DNA of 22,860 nucleotides from an uncultured bacterium (GTDB lineage: Bacteria > Actinomycetota > Coriobacteriia > Coriobacteriales > Coriobacteriaceae), in assembly GCA_905215835.1 (NCBI GenBank), contig CAJMRR010000010.1, positions 1 to 22,860 on the forward strand, given 5' to 3'. The notes beneath the pieces were generated by a model, which did not search any database, was not told where the DNA came from, and worked only from the letters and a program-made list of their open reading frames with translations. Both the position numbers and the translations under genes were made by a program. Shown in pieces: positions 6,573 to 14,298 of the stretch (position 1 is the first letter of the stretch; the number at the start of each line of letters is the position of its first letter).

Positions 6573-8578
6573 TATGCGAACTGACTCAGATAGAGGTCGG
6601 CATAGGCACCCTCGGCAGCCAGCAGCTCCTTATGCGTGCCCTGCTCGATAATGTTGCCGTGATCCATGACCAAGATCAGGTCGGCGTCCACGATCGTCGA
6701 CAGGCGGTGCGCGATCACAAAGCTCGTGCGCCCGCGCATGAGCGCGTCCATGGCACGACCGATGGCAAGCTCGGTACGCGTATCCACGCTTGAGGTCGCC
6801 TCGTCCAGGATGAGAATCGCCGGGTTATTGAGCAGCACGCGTGCGATGGTCAGCAGCTGACGCTGGCCCTGGCTGATGCTCTCGGCATCGTTGGCCACGC
6901 GCGTGTCGTAGCCCTGCGGCATGGTGCGCACAAAGAAGTCGACCTGCGCGGCACGAGCGGCCGCGACAATCTCCTCGCGCGTCGCCTCGGGGCAGCCGTA
7001 GGCGATGTTTTCGGCAATCGTGCCATCGAATAGCCAGGCGTCCTGCAGCACCATGCCAAACTGCTGACGTAGCTCGCCGCGATCCATGCGGCTCGTATCC
7101 ACGCCGTCGAGCGTAATACGCCCGCCGTCAATCTCGTAGAAGCGCATGAGCAGGTTGATGAGCGTCGTCTTGCCTGCGCCCGTGGTTCCCACCACGGCAA
7201 TCTTCTGGCCCGGCTCGGCAGTAAACGACACGTCGCGCATAAGCGGCTTGTCGGGCGAATAACCAAAGCGCACATGCTCAAAGGAGACACGGCCCTCGAC
7301 CTTGCCCGGCAGCTTGGCGGCCTCGCCCGACTGCGGATCGGCCTCCATCTCGGGTTCATCGAGCAGGTCGAACACGCGCTCTGCACTCGCCAGCGCGCTC
7401 TGCAGCGAGTTGAAGGTAAACGACAACTGCGTCATGGGCTCGGACGCCTCGTAGATAAACTGGAAGAACGCCTGGAACACGCCGACGGTCATGTGGCCGG
7501 CAACCAGCATACTGCAGCCCACAATCGCAATCACGATCTGTGCCAGGCGGCCGATAAAGCGCACCGCGGGGCCGACGGCGTTAATCATAAAGTCGGCCTT
7601 GGCACTCACGCGTGCCAGCTCGCCCGAGGCCTGGTGCACCTCGGCAGAACTTTGGCGCTCGCGGTTAAACGCGCGAATCACCAGACGGCCCGAGTAGCCT
7701 TCCTCGACCGCACTCGTAATCTTGGACACCCACTCTTGGCGCTCACCGGTTACGTCATGCGTGCGGCGCGAGACCACCTTGGTCACCAGCAGCGACAACG
7801 CCGTAAAGAACAAAAAGACGAGCGTGAGCGGCACGCTAAACACGAACATCACGCTCACGGCGCCCACCACGGTACCGATCGACACCAGAAGCTGCAGCAA
7901 GCCGCGCTGCATGCTCTCGGACATCTTGTCCAAGTCGTTGGTCGCACGGCTGACGACCTCACCGGGACGATGCGCGTCAAAAAAGGCAAGCGGCAGACGG
8001 TTGAGCTTTTGTGCGATGCGGTTGCGTAGGCACAGGTTGAGGCGTTCGGCAACGCTCGACATCAAAAAGCTCTGGAGCGCGTAGAACGAGGCAGCGGCCG
8101 TCCAGATCATAAAGTAGATGAAGATGGTCCTGCCGCAGTTCTCCCAGGTGATGTTGAAGGTGGTGTCGTTGGCAAACGCCACCTGAATGTGGCTCCACAG
8201 CTCATCGATCACGCGGGCGCTATATGCCGGCGCAGCAGTGTTAAAGATGGCATAGAACACAATGCTCGCGAACACGATATAGAAGCGCCAATGGTCGCCG
8301 GCAGCCTCGCTCCACAGGCGGCGCACCGTCGCCCAGGTATCTCGAGGCGTCTCGTCCTCGTCTTCATCGTCCACGTCGCGCATACGCTCTGCCTCGGCGC
8401 GGGCGCGCTCGTCCTCGGCACGTTCGTTTTCCTCGTAGAGCGCTTGGCGGCGAGCCTCGCGCTCGGCTGCAGCCTTGGCGGCGTCATCCAGCTCGGGTGC
8501 CACGGCAGCCGTTTCCTCGACCAGTCCCGCGGCAGCGGCGTCATCAACGCCGCCCTGCTTCTTGAGCTCCTCGGTCAT
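6572..8578 (-). CDS. ABC exporter half-transporter, catalytic-site subunit
   Basis: A 668-residue half-transporter. Residues 1-75 are an acidic, charged cytoplasmic extension, followed by a six-helix type IV exporter membrane domain and a nucleotide-binding domain. Walker A (VGTTGAGKTTL, near residue 460), Walker B with catalytic Glu (AILILDEATSSVD, near 588) and the switch His (VIAHRLSTI) are canonical; the signature is altered to ISQGQRQ. In heterodimeric exporters such as TM287/288, BmrCD and LmrCD this pattern marks the subunit supplying Walker motifs to the active ATP site. The upstream gene encodes the complementary half. The start is ATG at 8578: AAGGGAGG is eight bases upstream, whereas a GTG at 8587 would overlap that site. 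The upstream stop codon is one base before this ATG, so translation is probably coupled. Substrate (drug, lipid or peptide) is unknown. Confidence 0.93.
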   Translation of the reverse strand: MTEELKKQGGVDDAAAAGLVEETAAVAPELDDAAKAAAEREARRQALYEENERAEDERARAEAERMRDVDDEDEDETPRDTWATVRRLWSEAAGDHWRFYIVFASIVFYAIFNTAAPAYSARVIDELWSHIQVAFANDTTFNITWENCGRTIFIYFMIWTAAASFYALQSFLMSSVAERLNLCLRNRIAQKLNRLPLAFFDAHRPGEVVSRATNDLDKMSESMQRGLLQLLVSIGTVVGAVSVMFVFSVPLTLVFLFFTALSLLVTKVVSRRTHDVTGERQEWVSKITSAVEEGYSGRLVIRAFNRERQSSAEVHQASGELARVSAKADFMINAVGPAVRFIGRLAQIVIAIVGCSMLVAGHMTVGVFQAFFQFIYEASEPMTQLSFTFNSLQSALASAERVFDLLDEPEMEADPQSGEAAKLPGKVEGRVSFEHVRFGYSPDKPLMRDVSFTAEPGQKIAVVGTTGAGKTTLINLLMRFYEIDGGRITLDGVDTSRMDRGELRQQFGMVLQDAWLFDGTIAENIAYGCPEATREEIVAAARAAQVDFFVRTMPQGYDTRVANDAESISQGQRQLLTIARVLLNNPAILILDEATSSVDTRTELAIGRAMDALMRGRTSFVIAHRLSTIVDADLILVMDHGNIIEQGTHKELLAAEGAYADLYLSQFA

Positions 8579-8579
8579 G

Positions 8580-10316
8580 CTACTCACCTCCCTTCATCTG
8601 CGATTCCGCGATGGCGCGGTACACCTCGCAGGTTTCCATAAGCTCGCTATGCGTGCCCAAGCCCACAACCTCGCCATCCTTGAGCACGACGATCTGGTCG
8701 GCGTGCAAGATCGTCGAGATGCGCTGCGCGATGATGAGCACCGCAGCGTCACGCGTCTCGTCTTGCAACGCATGACGCAGGGCGGCATCGGTCTTAAAGT
8801 CCAGGGCCGAAAAACTGTCATCGAAGATATATAGATCGGCATGCTTCATGAGCGCACGGGCGATTGCCAAACGCTGGCGCTGGCCGCCCGAAAAGTTCGT
8901 ACCGCCCTGCGCCACCGGGGTATCGAGCCCCTGCGGTTGGTCGAGTACAAAGGTGCTCTGGGCAACCTCAAGCGCGTGAAGCATGTCGCCCTCGGTCGCG
9001 CCTTCGTTACCAAAGCGAAGGTTGCTCGCCACCGTGCCCGAGAACAGCCACGCCTTCTGCGGCACATAGGCAATGCGCCCGCGGATTTCGTCTTGCGTAA
9101 GCTCGCGCAGGTCCACACCATTCAGGCGAATGGAGCCCTTGGTGGCATCGTGGAAGCGCAGCAGAAGCTTTGCCACCGTCGATTTGCCCGAGCCTGTCGA
9201 GCCAACGATCGCAGTCGTCTGACCGCGACGGCAGGCAAAGCTCAGGTCGCACAGGGTGTCCTCGTCGGCATCGTCAAAGCGAAACGACATGTGGTCGAAC
9301 ACGGCCACCGCATCGGCTTCGTCTTGGGGCTCGCGCGCCCCGTCATCCAGCGTGCGCTCGCCATCGACGATGCTCGGCTCAATCTCCAACACCTGCTGCG
9401 CACGGTTCAGGCACGCGGCAGCACGCGGAAGCGTCAGCACCACCATCTGCGCCATCATCACAAAGAACAGGATCAGAATTGCATACTCCAGCACCGCCGA
9501 GATACTCGCAATCTGCATGGCGTGGGCGCCTACGCGGTTGCCGCCCACCCACAGCACCGCCACCTCGGCGATGTTCATCAAAAAGAAGCTGGAGCTGTCG
9601 AGGCCCACAAACAGGTGGTTGACTTTGATGGCGTTGGCGGCGTATTCGCTAAACACCTCGTCCAGGCGCCGCTCCTCGTGACGCTCCTTGTTAAACGCAC
9701 GGATGACGCGCACGCCCACGATGTTTTCGCGCAGCACCACGTTCATGCGGTCGATAAAGCTCTGCAAGCGCATAAAGATCGGCGCGGCGTTAGCCACCGT
9801 AAAGACCGCCGCTACGAGCACGATCGCAACGACTACGCCCAGAAGCGTGCCCATGGCGGGATCGATAAACCAGGCGAAGATGATGCCCGCCACAGCCAAA
9901 AACGGCACGGGCAGCACCAGCTGAATCGTCTGCAGAATCGCCTGCTGAATCACGTTGATGTCGTTGAGCGAGCGCGTGATCATCGATCCGGTGCCAAAGC
10001 GCTCAAAATCGCTGGCCGCGAGCTCGAGCGATTTGTCGTACACGGCATTGCGGATATCGCAAGCCACGTTGGCGGCCAGGCGCGCCGAAAGATAGCAGCC
10101 CAGCACCGTGCCGCCGCTAGCCATGCTGGTCGCGATAAACATGTATAGGCCGTTGCGTAAAATGTAGTCGACATCGCCCGTGGTAATACCGGTGTTGACC
10201 ATGTTCGCCAGCATCGTGGGAACCAACAGCGTACCGACGTTATCCACCAGCAGCACCAGCAGTGTCACTGCGACAAGCCCTCGATATGGCTTTAGAAACC
10301 TCATTAACAGTCGCAC
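8580..10316 (-). CDS. ABC exporter half-transporter, degenerate-site subunit
   Basis: A 578-residue half-transporter: membrane domain (residues 1-about 320) and nucleotide-binding domain. Walker A is normal (VGSTGSGKSTV, near residue 370) and the signature is good (FSGGQRQRLAIARAL, near 474). Walker B ends in Asp-Asp (YIFDDSFSALD) where the catalytic Glu is expected, and the switch position reads IAQRISTI with Gln for His. These are the classic changes of the degenerate subunit of a heterodimeric exporter. Its intact signature would complete the active site of the partner at 6572-8578. GTG at 10316 has GAGG seven bases upstream and overlaps the marR end by 13 bases; an ATG at 10304, sharing bases with the marR stop, is an alternative start. 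Confidence 0.93.
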   Translation of the reverse strand: MRLLMRFLKPYRGLVAVTLLVLLVDNVGTLLVPTMLANMVNTGITTGDVDYILRNGLYMFIATSMASGGTVLGCYLSARLAANVACDIRNAVYDKSLELAASDFERFGTGSMITRSLNDINVIQQAILQTIQLVLPVPFLAVAGIIFAWFIDPAMGTLLGVVVAIVLVAAVFTVANAAPIFMRLQSFIDRMNVVLRENIVGVRVIRAFNKERHEERRLDEVFSEYAANAIKVNHLFVGLDSSSFFLMNIAEVAVLWVGGNRVGAHAMQIASISAVLEYAILILFFVMMAQMVVLTLPRAAACLNRAQQVLEIEPSIVDGERTLDDGAREPQDEADAVAVFDHMSFRFDDADEDTLCDLSFACRRGQTTAIVGSTGSGKSTVAKLLLRFHDATKGSIRLNGVDLRELTQDEIRGRIAYVPQKAWLFSGTVASNLRFGNEGATEGDMLHALEVAQSTFVLDQPQGLDTPVAQGGTNFSGGQRQRLAIARALMKHADLYIFDDSFSALDFKTDAALRHALQDETRDAAVLIIAQRISTILHADQIVVLKDGEVVGLGTHSELMETCEVYRAIAESQMKGGE

Positions 10317-10804
10317 GACTCCCCCTCACGTCGATCTTGCATCTGGCTTGCGGCTGCCACCTGCTGTTTAAATGTCTCGCACTCATCGCCGAGTACCTGA
10401 GAGAATTTGCCGATCAAGCGCATAATCTCGCGCTGCTCACATGGCTCAAGCGCGCCAAAGGCTCGCTGCTCGGCCTTGAGTGCCGGCAGCGCATAACGCT
10501 CGGCAAATCGCCTGCCCTCTTCGGTCAGGCTCACAACCTTGTTCTTACGACTGCCTTCGGCAAACTCCAACGTTGCGAAGCCCCGCGCCGTCAAGGTTTT
10601 AATTGCCGAGTTGATGGTCTGCTTGCTGTAGAACCATTCGCTTGTCAGACGGCTTACGGCAATACTGCCGCCCGCCGTGCTGGTATCGACGAGCATCCAA
10701 TAGGCGCAGTCCGAAAGGCCGCAGGCGCGCGAGAACTCCGAATAGATATGGTCGAGTCCATTGAGCAACCGATCGAAGTCGACCAGCGTAACCGCACTAT
10801 TCAT
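10304..10804 (-). CDS. MarR-family transcriptional regulator
   Basis: A 166-residue winged-helix regulator. The DNA-binding part covers about residues 35-100: a recognition region TSEWFYSKQTINSAIKTLTA is followed by the wing (GFATLEFAEGSRKNKVVSLT) and EEGRRFAE, the usual MarR order. Flanking helices would form the dimer interface. It is the first gene of an operon with two ABC exporter genes and overlaps the second, so it probably represses an efflux pump and itself until a ligand binds. The promoter carries two near-identical operator-like repeats, one between -35 and -10. The start ATG has GGTGGG just upstream. Confidence 0.9.
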   Translation of the reverse strand: MNSAVTLVDFDRLLNGLDHIYSEFSRACGLSDCAYWMLVDTSTAGGSIAVSRLTSEWFYSKQTINSAIKTLTARGFATLEFAEGSRKNKVVSLTEEGRRFAERYALPALKAEQRAFGALEPCEQREIMRLIGKFSQVLGDECETFKQQVAAASQMQDRREGESCDC

Positions 10805-10820
10805 CTATCCCACCATTCAA

Positions 10821-10880
10821 TTGTCCGATTTTTGACCAATTATGTGTCTCTAGATTAGTCCGAGTTTTGACTATCGTCAA
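10821..10880 (-). promoter_or_regulatory. marR-ABC promoter with two operator repeats
   Basis: On the minus strand TTGACG (10880-10875) and TAATCT (10857-10852) have an ideal 17-base spacer. Two copies of a repeat with shared core GTCCGA.TTTTGAC lie at 10821-10840 and 10856-10875 (plus-strand reading). The upstream copy fills the spacer and has perfect TAGTC/GACTA ends; the downstream copy lies just after the expected transcription start. Centres are 35 bases apart. The arrangement suits autorepression by MarR. Confidence 0.75.
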
Positions 10881-10922
10881 CAGGCTCTCCGCAAATGCGT
10901 GCATTTTTATGGCCTATAGGCA

Positions 10923-10959
10923 GAAAAAGACCGCCGGCGCGGGGGTGGCGCCAGCGGTC
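10923..10959 (-). terminator. Rho-independent terminator of the 96-residue gene
   Basis: On the minus strand GACCGCTGGCGC pairs with GCGCCGGCGGTC (one G-T pair) around CACCCCC, followed by TTTTTC. Confidence 0.92.
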
Positions 10960-10985
10960 ACGTGAAAATCGGGTTTTATTGCCTG

Positions 10986-11276
10986 TTAAGCGGCAACGGC
11001 CTCATAGACCGTAGCGCCCGAGAAGCTGTCATGCAGGCTCTTGCCGGCAATCCACGGCAGCTCGACGACCTCGCAGACCGTGTTGACCAGCTCGGAGCAG
11101 TCAGTAAAGTGGCCCTTGTCGTTGAGGGCCTCGCAATCCTGAACACGCCAATAGCCATCGGTGTGCGTGATGTAGTACTCGTGATCGTTGATCGACACGA
11201 AAGCGCGCGTCTTGGAACGCAGCAGCTTCAGAAATCCTTCGAAATCGGTCTCGACGACATCTCCAGCCTGGAACAT
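10986..11276 (-). CDS. Small hypothetical protein (96 aa)
   Basis: I do not recognise this protein. It has a near-perfect AGGAGGT ribosome site six bases before its ATG and a strong terminator right after it, so it is almost certainly expressed as a single gene. The protein is soluble and acidic with no signal peptide or membrane segment. Around residues 26-46 it reads FVSINDHEYYITHTDGYWRV, which looks like a beta-sheet domain. It has three cysteines (two near residues 48 and 60, one near 68). There is no obvious neighbour relationship: marR lies beyond the terminator and a nitroreductase is divergent. Confidence 0.75.
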   Translation of the reverse strand: MFQAGDVVETDFEGFLKLLRSKTRAFVSINDHEYYITHTDGYWRVQDCEALNDKGHFTDCSELVNTVCEVVELPWIAGKSLHDSFSGATVYEAVAA

Positions 11277-11570
11277 GATGTTACCTCCTGGCCCGGCGCC
11301 ACCATGGCGCGTTGATAAACGTTGGTGCTCCTTTAGTAAAACCTTTATCAGAGGTTATGCGTTCGTCATTTAGGCAAGTGGTAAAAAACCGCAGGGTAGA
11401 CGGGATAAAACGTTTAACCATCCCATTTGTTTGTCACATTCTGAAGGTACTTTTATGCAAACCCACCTTCCCAATTGGAATCCATCCTTTTGGCCGGGCA
11501 ATTGACCGTCTATCGTTTGAGCCCGACGGGTATGAACGTGGCATCTGCAACGCCACCGCAAGGAGACACC
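11277..11570. other. 294-base divergent regulatory gap
   Basis: This lies between the 96-residue gene (minus) and the nitroreductase (plus). It contains a hairpin GCGCCACCATGGCGC beside the minus-strand ribosome site, the 8-base palindrome AAACGTTT (11408-11415) inside a 13-mer also found in the ilvE promoter, and a GGGAT/ATCCC inverted repeat around it (11402-11424). TTGACC at 11502-11507 could be a -35 for the nitroreductase, but no -10 is correctly spaced. No small gene was recognised. Confidence 0.4.
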
Positions 11571-12092
11571 ATGGAGACCATCGAAGCGCTCATTCACCGC
11601 CGCAGCTGCCGCAACTACAGCGATCGTCCCGTCGAGGCCGAAAAGCTTGCACGTATTATCGAAGCCGGCCAATATGCACCGAGCGGCATGGGCCGCCAAC
11701 CGGTGACGTTTGTCGCCGTCACCGACCCCGCGACCGTCGAGCGTCTCTCACAGCTCAACGCCCAGGTCATGGGCAGCAACAGCGACCCCTTCTATGGCGC
11801 CAAGACCGTTGTGGTGGTGCTGGTTGACCGCAGCGTGCCCACACATCTGGAAGACGGCTCGCTCGCCATGGGCAACCTGCTCAACGCCGCCTATGCACTG
11901 GGTGTCGATTCGTGCTGGATTCACCGCGCGCATGAGGTCTTTGACTCGCCCGAGGGCCTGGAGCTGCTGGCCAGCTGGGGCCTGCCCGCCGACGGCAGCC
12001 TGCGCGGTGTCGGTAACTGCATTCTTGGCTACGCCGAGGACACGCTACCCGAGCCCAAACCCCGCCGCGACAACGTGGTATACGTCAAGTAG
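11571..12092 (+). CDS. Nitroreductase family protein
   Basis: A 173-residue flavin (FMN) oxidoreductase of the nitroreductase fold, using NAD(P)H to reduce nitro, quinone or related substrates as a dimer. The N-terminus shows the family phosphate-binding pattern RRSCRNYSDRPV, then IIEAGQYAPSGMGRQPVTFV. The middle has GNLLNAAYALGVDSCWIH, the conserved helix and beta-strand near the FMN, and the C-terminus GNCILGYAED. It is at the short end of the family, as in minimal anaerobe nitroreductases. ATG at 11571 has AAGGAG six bases upstream. It stands alone; its 3' end is followed by a GGGAC-type palindrome. The natural substrate cannot be inferred. Confidence 0.92.
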   Translation: METIEALIHRRSCRNYSDRPVEAEKLARIIEAGQYAPSGMGRQPVTFVAVTDPATVERLSQLNAQVMGSNSDPFYGAKTVVVVLVDRSVPTHLEDGSLAMGNLLNAAYALGVDSCWIHRAHEVFDSPEGLELLASWGLPADGSLRGVGNCILGYAEDTLPEPKPRRDNVVYVK

Positions 12093-12110
12093 CGCAGGAG
12101 TGTCCCAAAC

Positions 12111-12145
12111 TGCCGGCAGAAAAGGAACGTCCCCTTCTGCCGGCA
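12111..12145. repeat. GGGAC-core palindrome, copy 2 (TGCCGGCAGAA arms)
   Basis: TGCCGGCAGAA (12111-12121) pairs with TTCTGCCGGCA (12135-12145). On the minus strand the loop begins GGGGACGTTCC. A second GGGACA follows the right arm on that strand. It ends two bases before the stop codon of the minus-strand membrane protein gene. Confidence 0.8.
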
Positions 12146-12147
12146 AG

Positions 12148-12723
12148 CTATGTTGATATTTGAGTTGTCGTCGTTTCGTTCGTCTGGGCCGTTTCGGCGT
12201 CGTCGCCTTGCTTGTCTTCGTCCTTTTGCGCATCGGCGATGGTGGAGGCCGCCGCAACGATACCGCGCTGGGGTGCGACGCCCGTCTGGGTCTGAGCGCC
12301 CTCGACAACTTCTGTACCCACATGCGCGAGTTCGGGCGATTTAAACACTGCGTCCAAGTTGGCGCCACCGCCGGCGTAGCCAAGCGCGGCGAGTGCGATG
12401 ACGATCACTGCAACGACGGCCACGATCGGCACATAACGATGCCAGCCGGCGGGATTGAGCCCGCTGCGGCGAGCCGCCCCGCGGCTGATGTAGCCGAGCG
12501 TTCCGTCGTGCTTGAGCTTTGAGCCCACCACGCGTTTGCGGCCCCACAGCGAGGACTCTGCCTGCATTGCCAAGCGGGCGCTTGCCGAAGGATAGCCGTA
12601 TTTAGTGCGCTTGAACGAGCCATCAAACCCCGAGGCGTGTTTGCCCCACGTCACCGATGTCGTGCGTCGGTTGACCGGCGCGGCACTCCGCCTTCTGCGG
12701 CTCGGTTTTGAAGTCTCAGCCAT
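12148..12723 (-). CDS. Hypothetical single-pass membrane protein
   Basis: A 191-residue protein not assigned to a known family. Residues 1-90 are strongly basic (for example SRRRRSAAPVNRR) and Ser/Gly-rich, one hydrophobic helix spans about residues 97-118 (VPIVAVVAVIVIALAALGY), and residues 120-191 are acidic, Thr/Gln/Ala-rich and probably disordered. By the positive-inside rule the N-terminus would be cytoplasmic and the tail outside. ATG at 12723 follows GAGGG; an upstream in-frame start would add 18 residues without a better ribosome site. It is 84 bases downstream of the regulator at 12808-14025 on the same strand and could be co-transcribed. Confidence 0.7.
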   Translation of the reverse strand: MAETSKPSRRRRSAAPVNRRTTSVTWGKHASGFDGSFKRTKYGYPSASARLAMQAESSLWGRKRVVGSKLKHDGTLGYISRGAARRSGLNPAGWHRYVPIVAVVAVIVIALAALGYAGGGANLDAVFKSPELAHVGTEVVEGAQTQTGVAPQRGIVAAASTIADAQKDEDKQGDDAETAQTNETTTTQIST

Positions 12724-12807
12724 ATGCCCTCGCACGCCGTAACCAAATCGAAACAATAACGCTTTGGACTGTAGCACACGCGTCGCGCGCGGTCACGGGC
12801 GCCTCGC

Positions 12808-14025
12808 TCAACGGTCATCGTCCTTCAGCAAGCGCCACAGAGTTGTACGGCTTATGCCCAGCACCTCCGCCGCACGGGTTCGGTTGCCGTGGAGATGGTC
12901 TACAACCAGATGCGCGATATCTCGCTCGGTATCGGCCAGCGGTCGCAGGATATACAGGTCACTTTCGAGCGTCGGGGCGCCAAAGGTTGCGGTCTTAATC
13001 ACGTCCTCTTGAGCGAGCACTTCCTCCGCCACAGCGCGGTCCACCGTGCCCGCCCCCACCAATATATACAGTCGTTCCGAGACCTCGCGGAGCTGCAGAT
13101 AGTTGCGCGGCCAGCGGTAAGCATCGAGCGTCTTCGTCGCCGCGGCAGACAGCGCGGGCGTTGCCGTCCCAAATGCATCAGCGAGATATTCCAAATAGCG
13201 CGCAACCTTCGTCGACGCGGCTCCCTGCTCGGCGATTGCCGGCGCCACGCTCACCGCACAGGCGAAGCGCTCGGTCACAAAGGCGGCTTGATCACTTTCG
13301 CTGCCGCCCGGCATGTCATTCGCCGTCAGCACCACATGGCAGCGCGTCGCCAACGCGGTGTCGGCCATCGTGGAGACCAGCTCGCGGAGGCGCTGGGGGC
13401 CAACCGCGTTCCAGCCCTCAATGCAAAGGGTCAGCCCTGTTTGGAACAACGGCGATTCGGCGCTTTTGAGCACGTAGCGCCAACCGCGCTCGGTAAGCTC
13501 ATCGAGCGCAACGGAAACAAAGGGCTGATCGGCAAAAGGACCGTCCAGATAGAGGCGCTTGGCGATCTCGACCTGACCCGCTCCCAGCTCGCCCTCGAGC
13601 ATAAGGGGCACCCCGCGCGCATAGCTCTCGGCAACCGGTGCAGCTACCGCAGCGGCACCCTCAACGATGCCGTACGCGCTCGATTCGTAGCGGGCCTCAA
13701 CCTCGTCGGCGTTGAGCCACTCGATGCCCGCATGCGCCGCGGCGCCGCGCACCTCGCGGACCACGACGACCCAAAGCCCCCCGCCCTCTTTGTCGGTGGG
13801 GCGAACGGTCAGGCTCAGGCGCGTACCCTCACGCCCCATAACCAGACGCGCGCCGTCTCCTATACGGTCGAGACGCTCAGCGACAAAAGCCGCCACATCC
13901 CGCTCAAGCGCCGCGCCATTCATGGTAGAGATCGCGACGTCCCCACGCGCATCGATTGCCAATGCCGAGGCCCCGGCAGCAGCTAGGGCATCGGTCAAGA
14001 TGTTCAGCTTGGCATCGCTATCCAT
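12808..14025 (-). CDS. Degenerate NtrC/PrpR-like regulator with Fis-type HTH
   Basis: A 405-residue protein. Its centre aligns by eye with the AAA+ domain of sigma-54 activators but has lost key parts: the Walker A position near residue 142 reads GELGAGQVEIAK, with Gln for the essential Lys; no GAFTGA loop is present; and the Walker B position reads LTLCIEGWN instead of LFLDE. The C-terminal 40 residues are a Fis-type helix-turn-helix (GNRTRAAEVLGISRTTLWRL). The first 120 residues may be a sensor domain. It therefore probably binds DNA but does not remodel sigma-54 polymerase, a factor not expected in Coriobacteriia. ATG at 14025 has AGGGG upstream; the longer frame is not family-like. It lies downstream of the YeiH transporter on the same strand and may control it. 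Confidence 0.8.
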   Translation of the reverse strand: MDSDAKLNILTDALAAAGASALAIDARGDVAISTMNGAALERDVAAFVAERLDRIGDGARLVMGREGTRLSLTVRPTDKEGGGLWVVVVREVRGAAAHAGIEWLNADEVEARYESSAYGIVEGAAAVAAPVAESYARGVPLMLEGELGAGQVEIAKRLYLDGPFADQPFVSVALDELTERGWRYVLKSAESPLFQTGLTLCIEGWNAVGPQRLRELVSTMADTALATRCHVVLTANDMPGGSESDQAAFVTERFACAVSVAPAIAEQGAASTKVARYLEYLADAFGTATPALSAAATKTLDAYRWPRNYLQLREVSERLYILVGAGTVDRAVAEEVLAQEDVIKTATFGAPTLESDLYILRPLADTERDIAHLVVDHLHGNRTRAAEVLGISRTTLWRLLKDDDR

Positions 14026-14298
14026 GATTTGCCCCTGTCCGCAGCGACGTGCAACCGCCGACGGTCGCACGACCGAGTGTTTCAAAATTGAACGATATTG
14101 CTCACCAAACACTATAGGGCAGAAAGCGTCATCCTGCGAGTATAGGTGTTGCCCCGCATCGCCATCCTGGCGGGGCGATAAGAGCTCTTCGGGACTTATA
14201 AACCTGCGGACAAGCCATACCCGCAAGAGCTCCTATCGCTCCACTGCAGGCTTGCGCTCACCAGCAACCAACACGCAGCACGCAAACAAGCTACTTCT
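14026..14298. other. Structured gap between YeiH gene and regulator
   Basis: Nested inverted repeats occur. GCCCCGC (14151-14157) pairs with GCGGGGC (14170-14176). A 12-base arm at 14176-14187 matches 14227-14238 in inverse orientation with one mismatch and a 39-base spacer. TTCAA/TTGAA around AA lies at 14081-14092. Minus-strand TATAGT (14116-14111) is a possible -10 for the regulator, without a -35. No T-run follows the hairpins on the minus strand, so termination is uncertain. No gene was seen. Confidence 0.5.

Noticed and set aside
8841..10148. 435-codon plus-strand frame opposite the ABC exporter
   Set aside because: Composition is His/Gln/Arg-rich, as expected for the reverse of exporter codons; no ribosome site or motif.
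12889..13986. 365-codon plus-strand frame opposite the degenerate regulator
   Set aside because: Shadow of the minus-strand gene, which has a recognisable Fis-type HTH.
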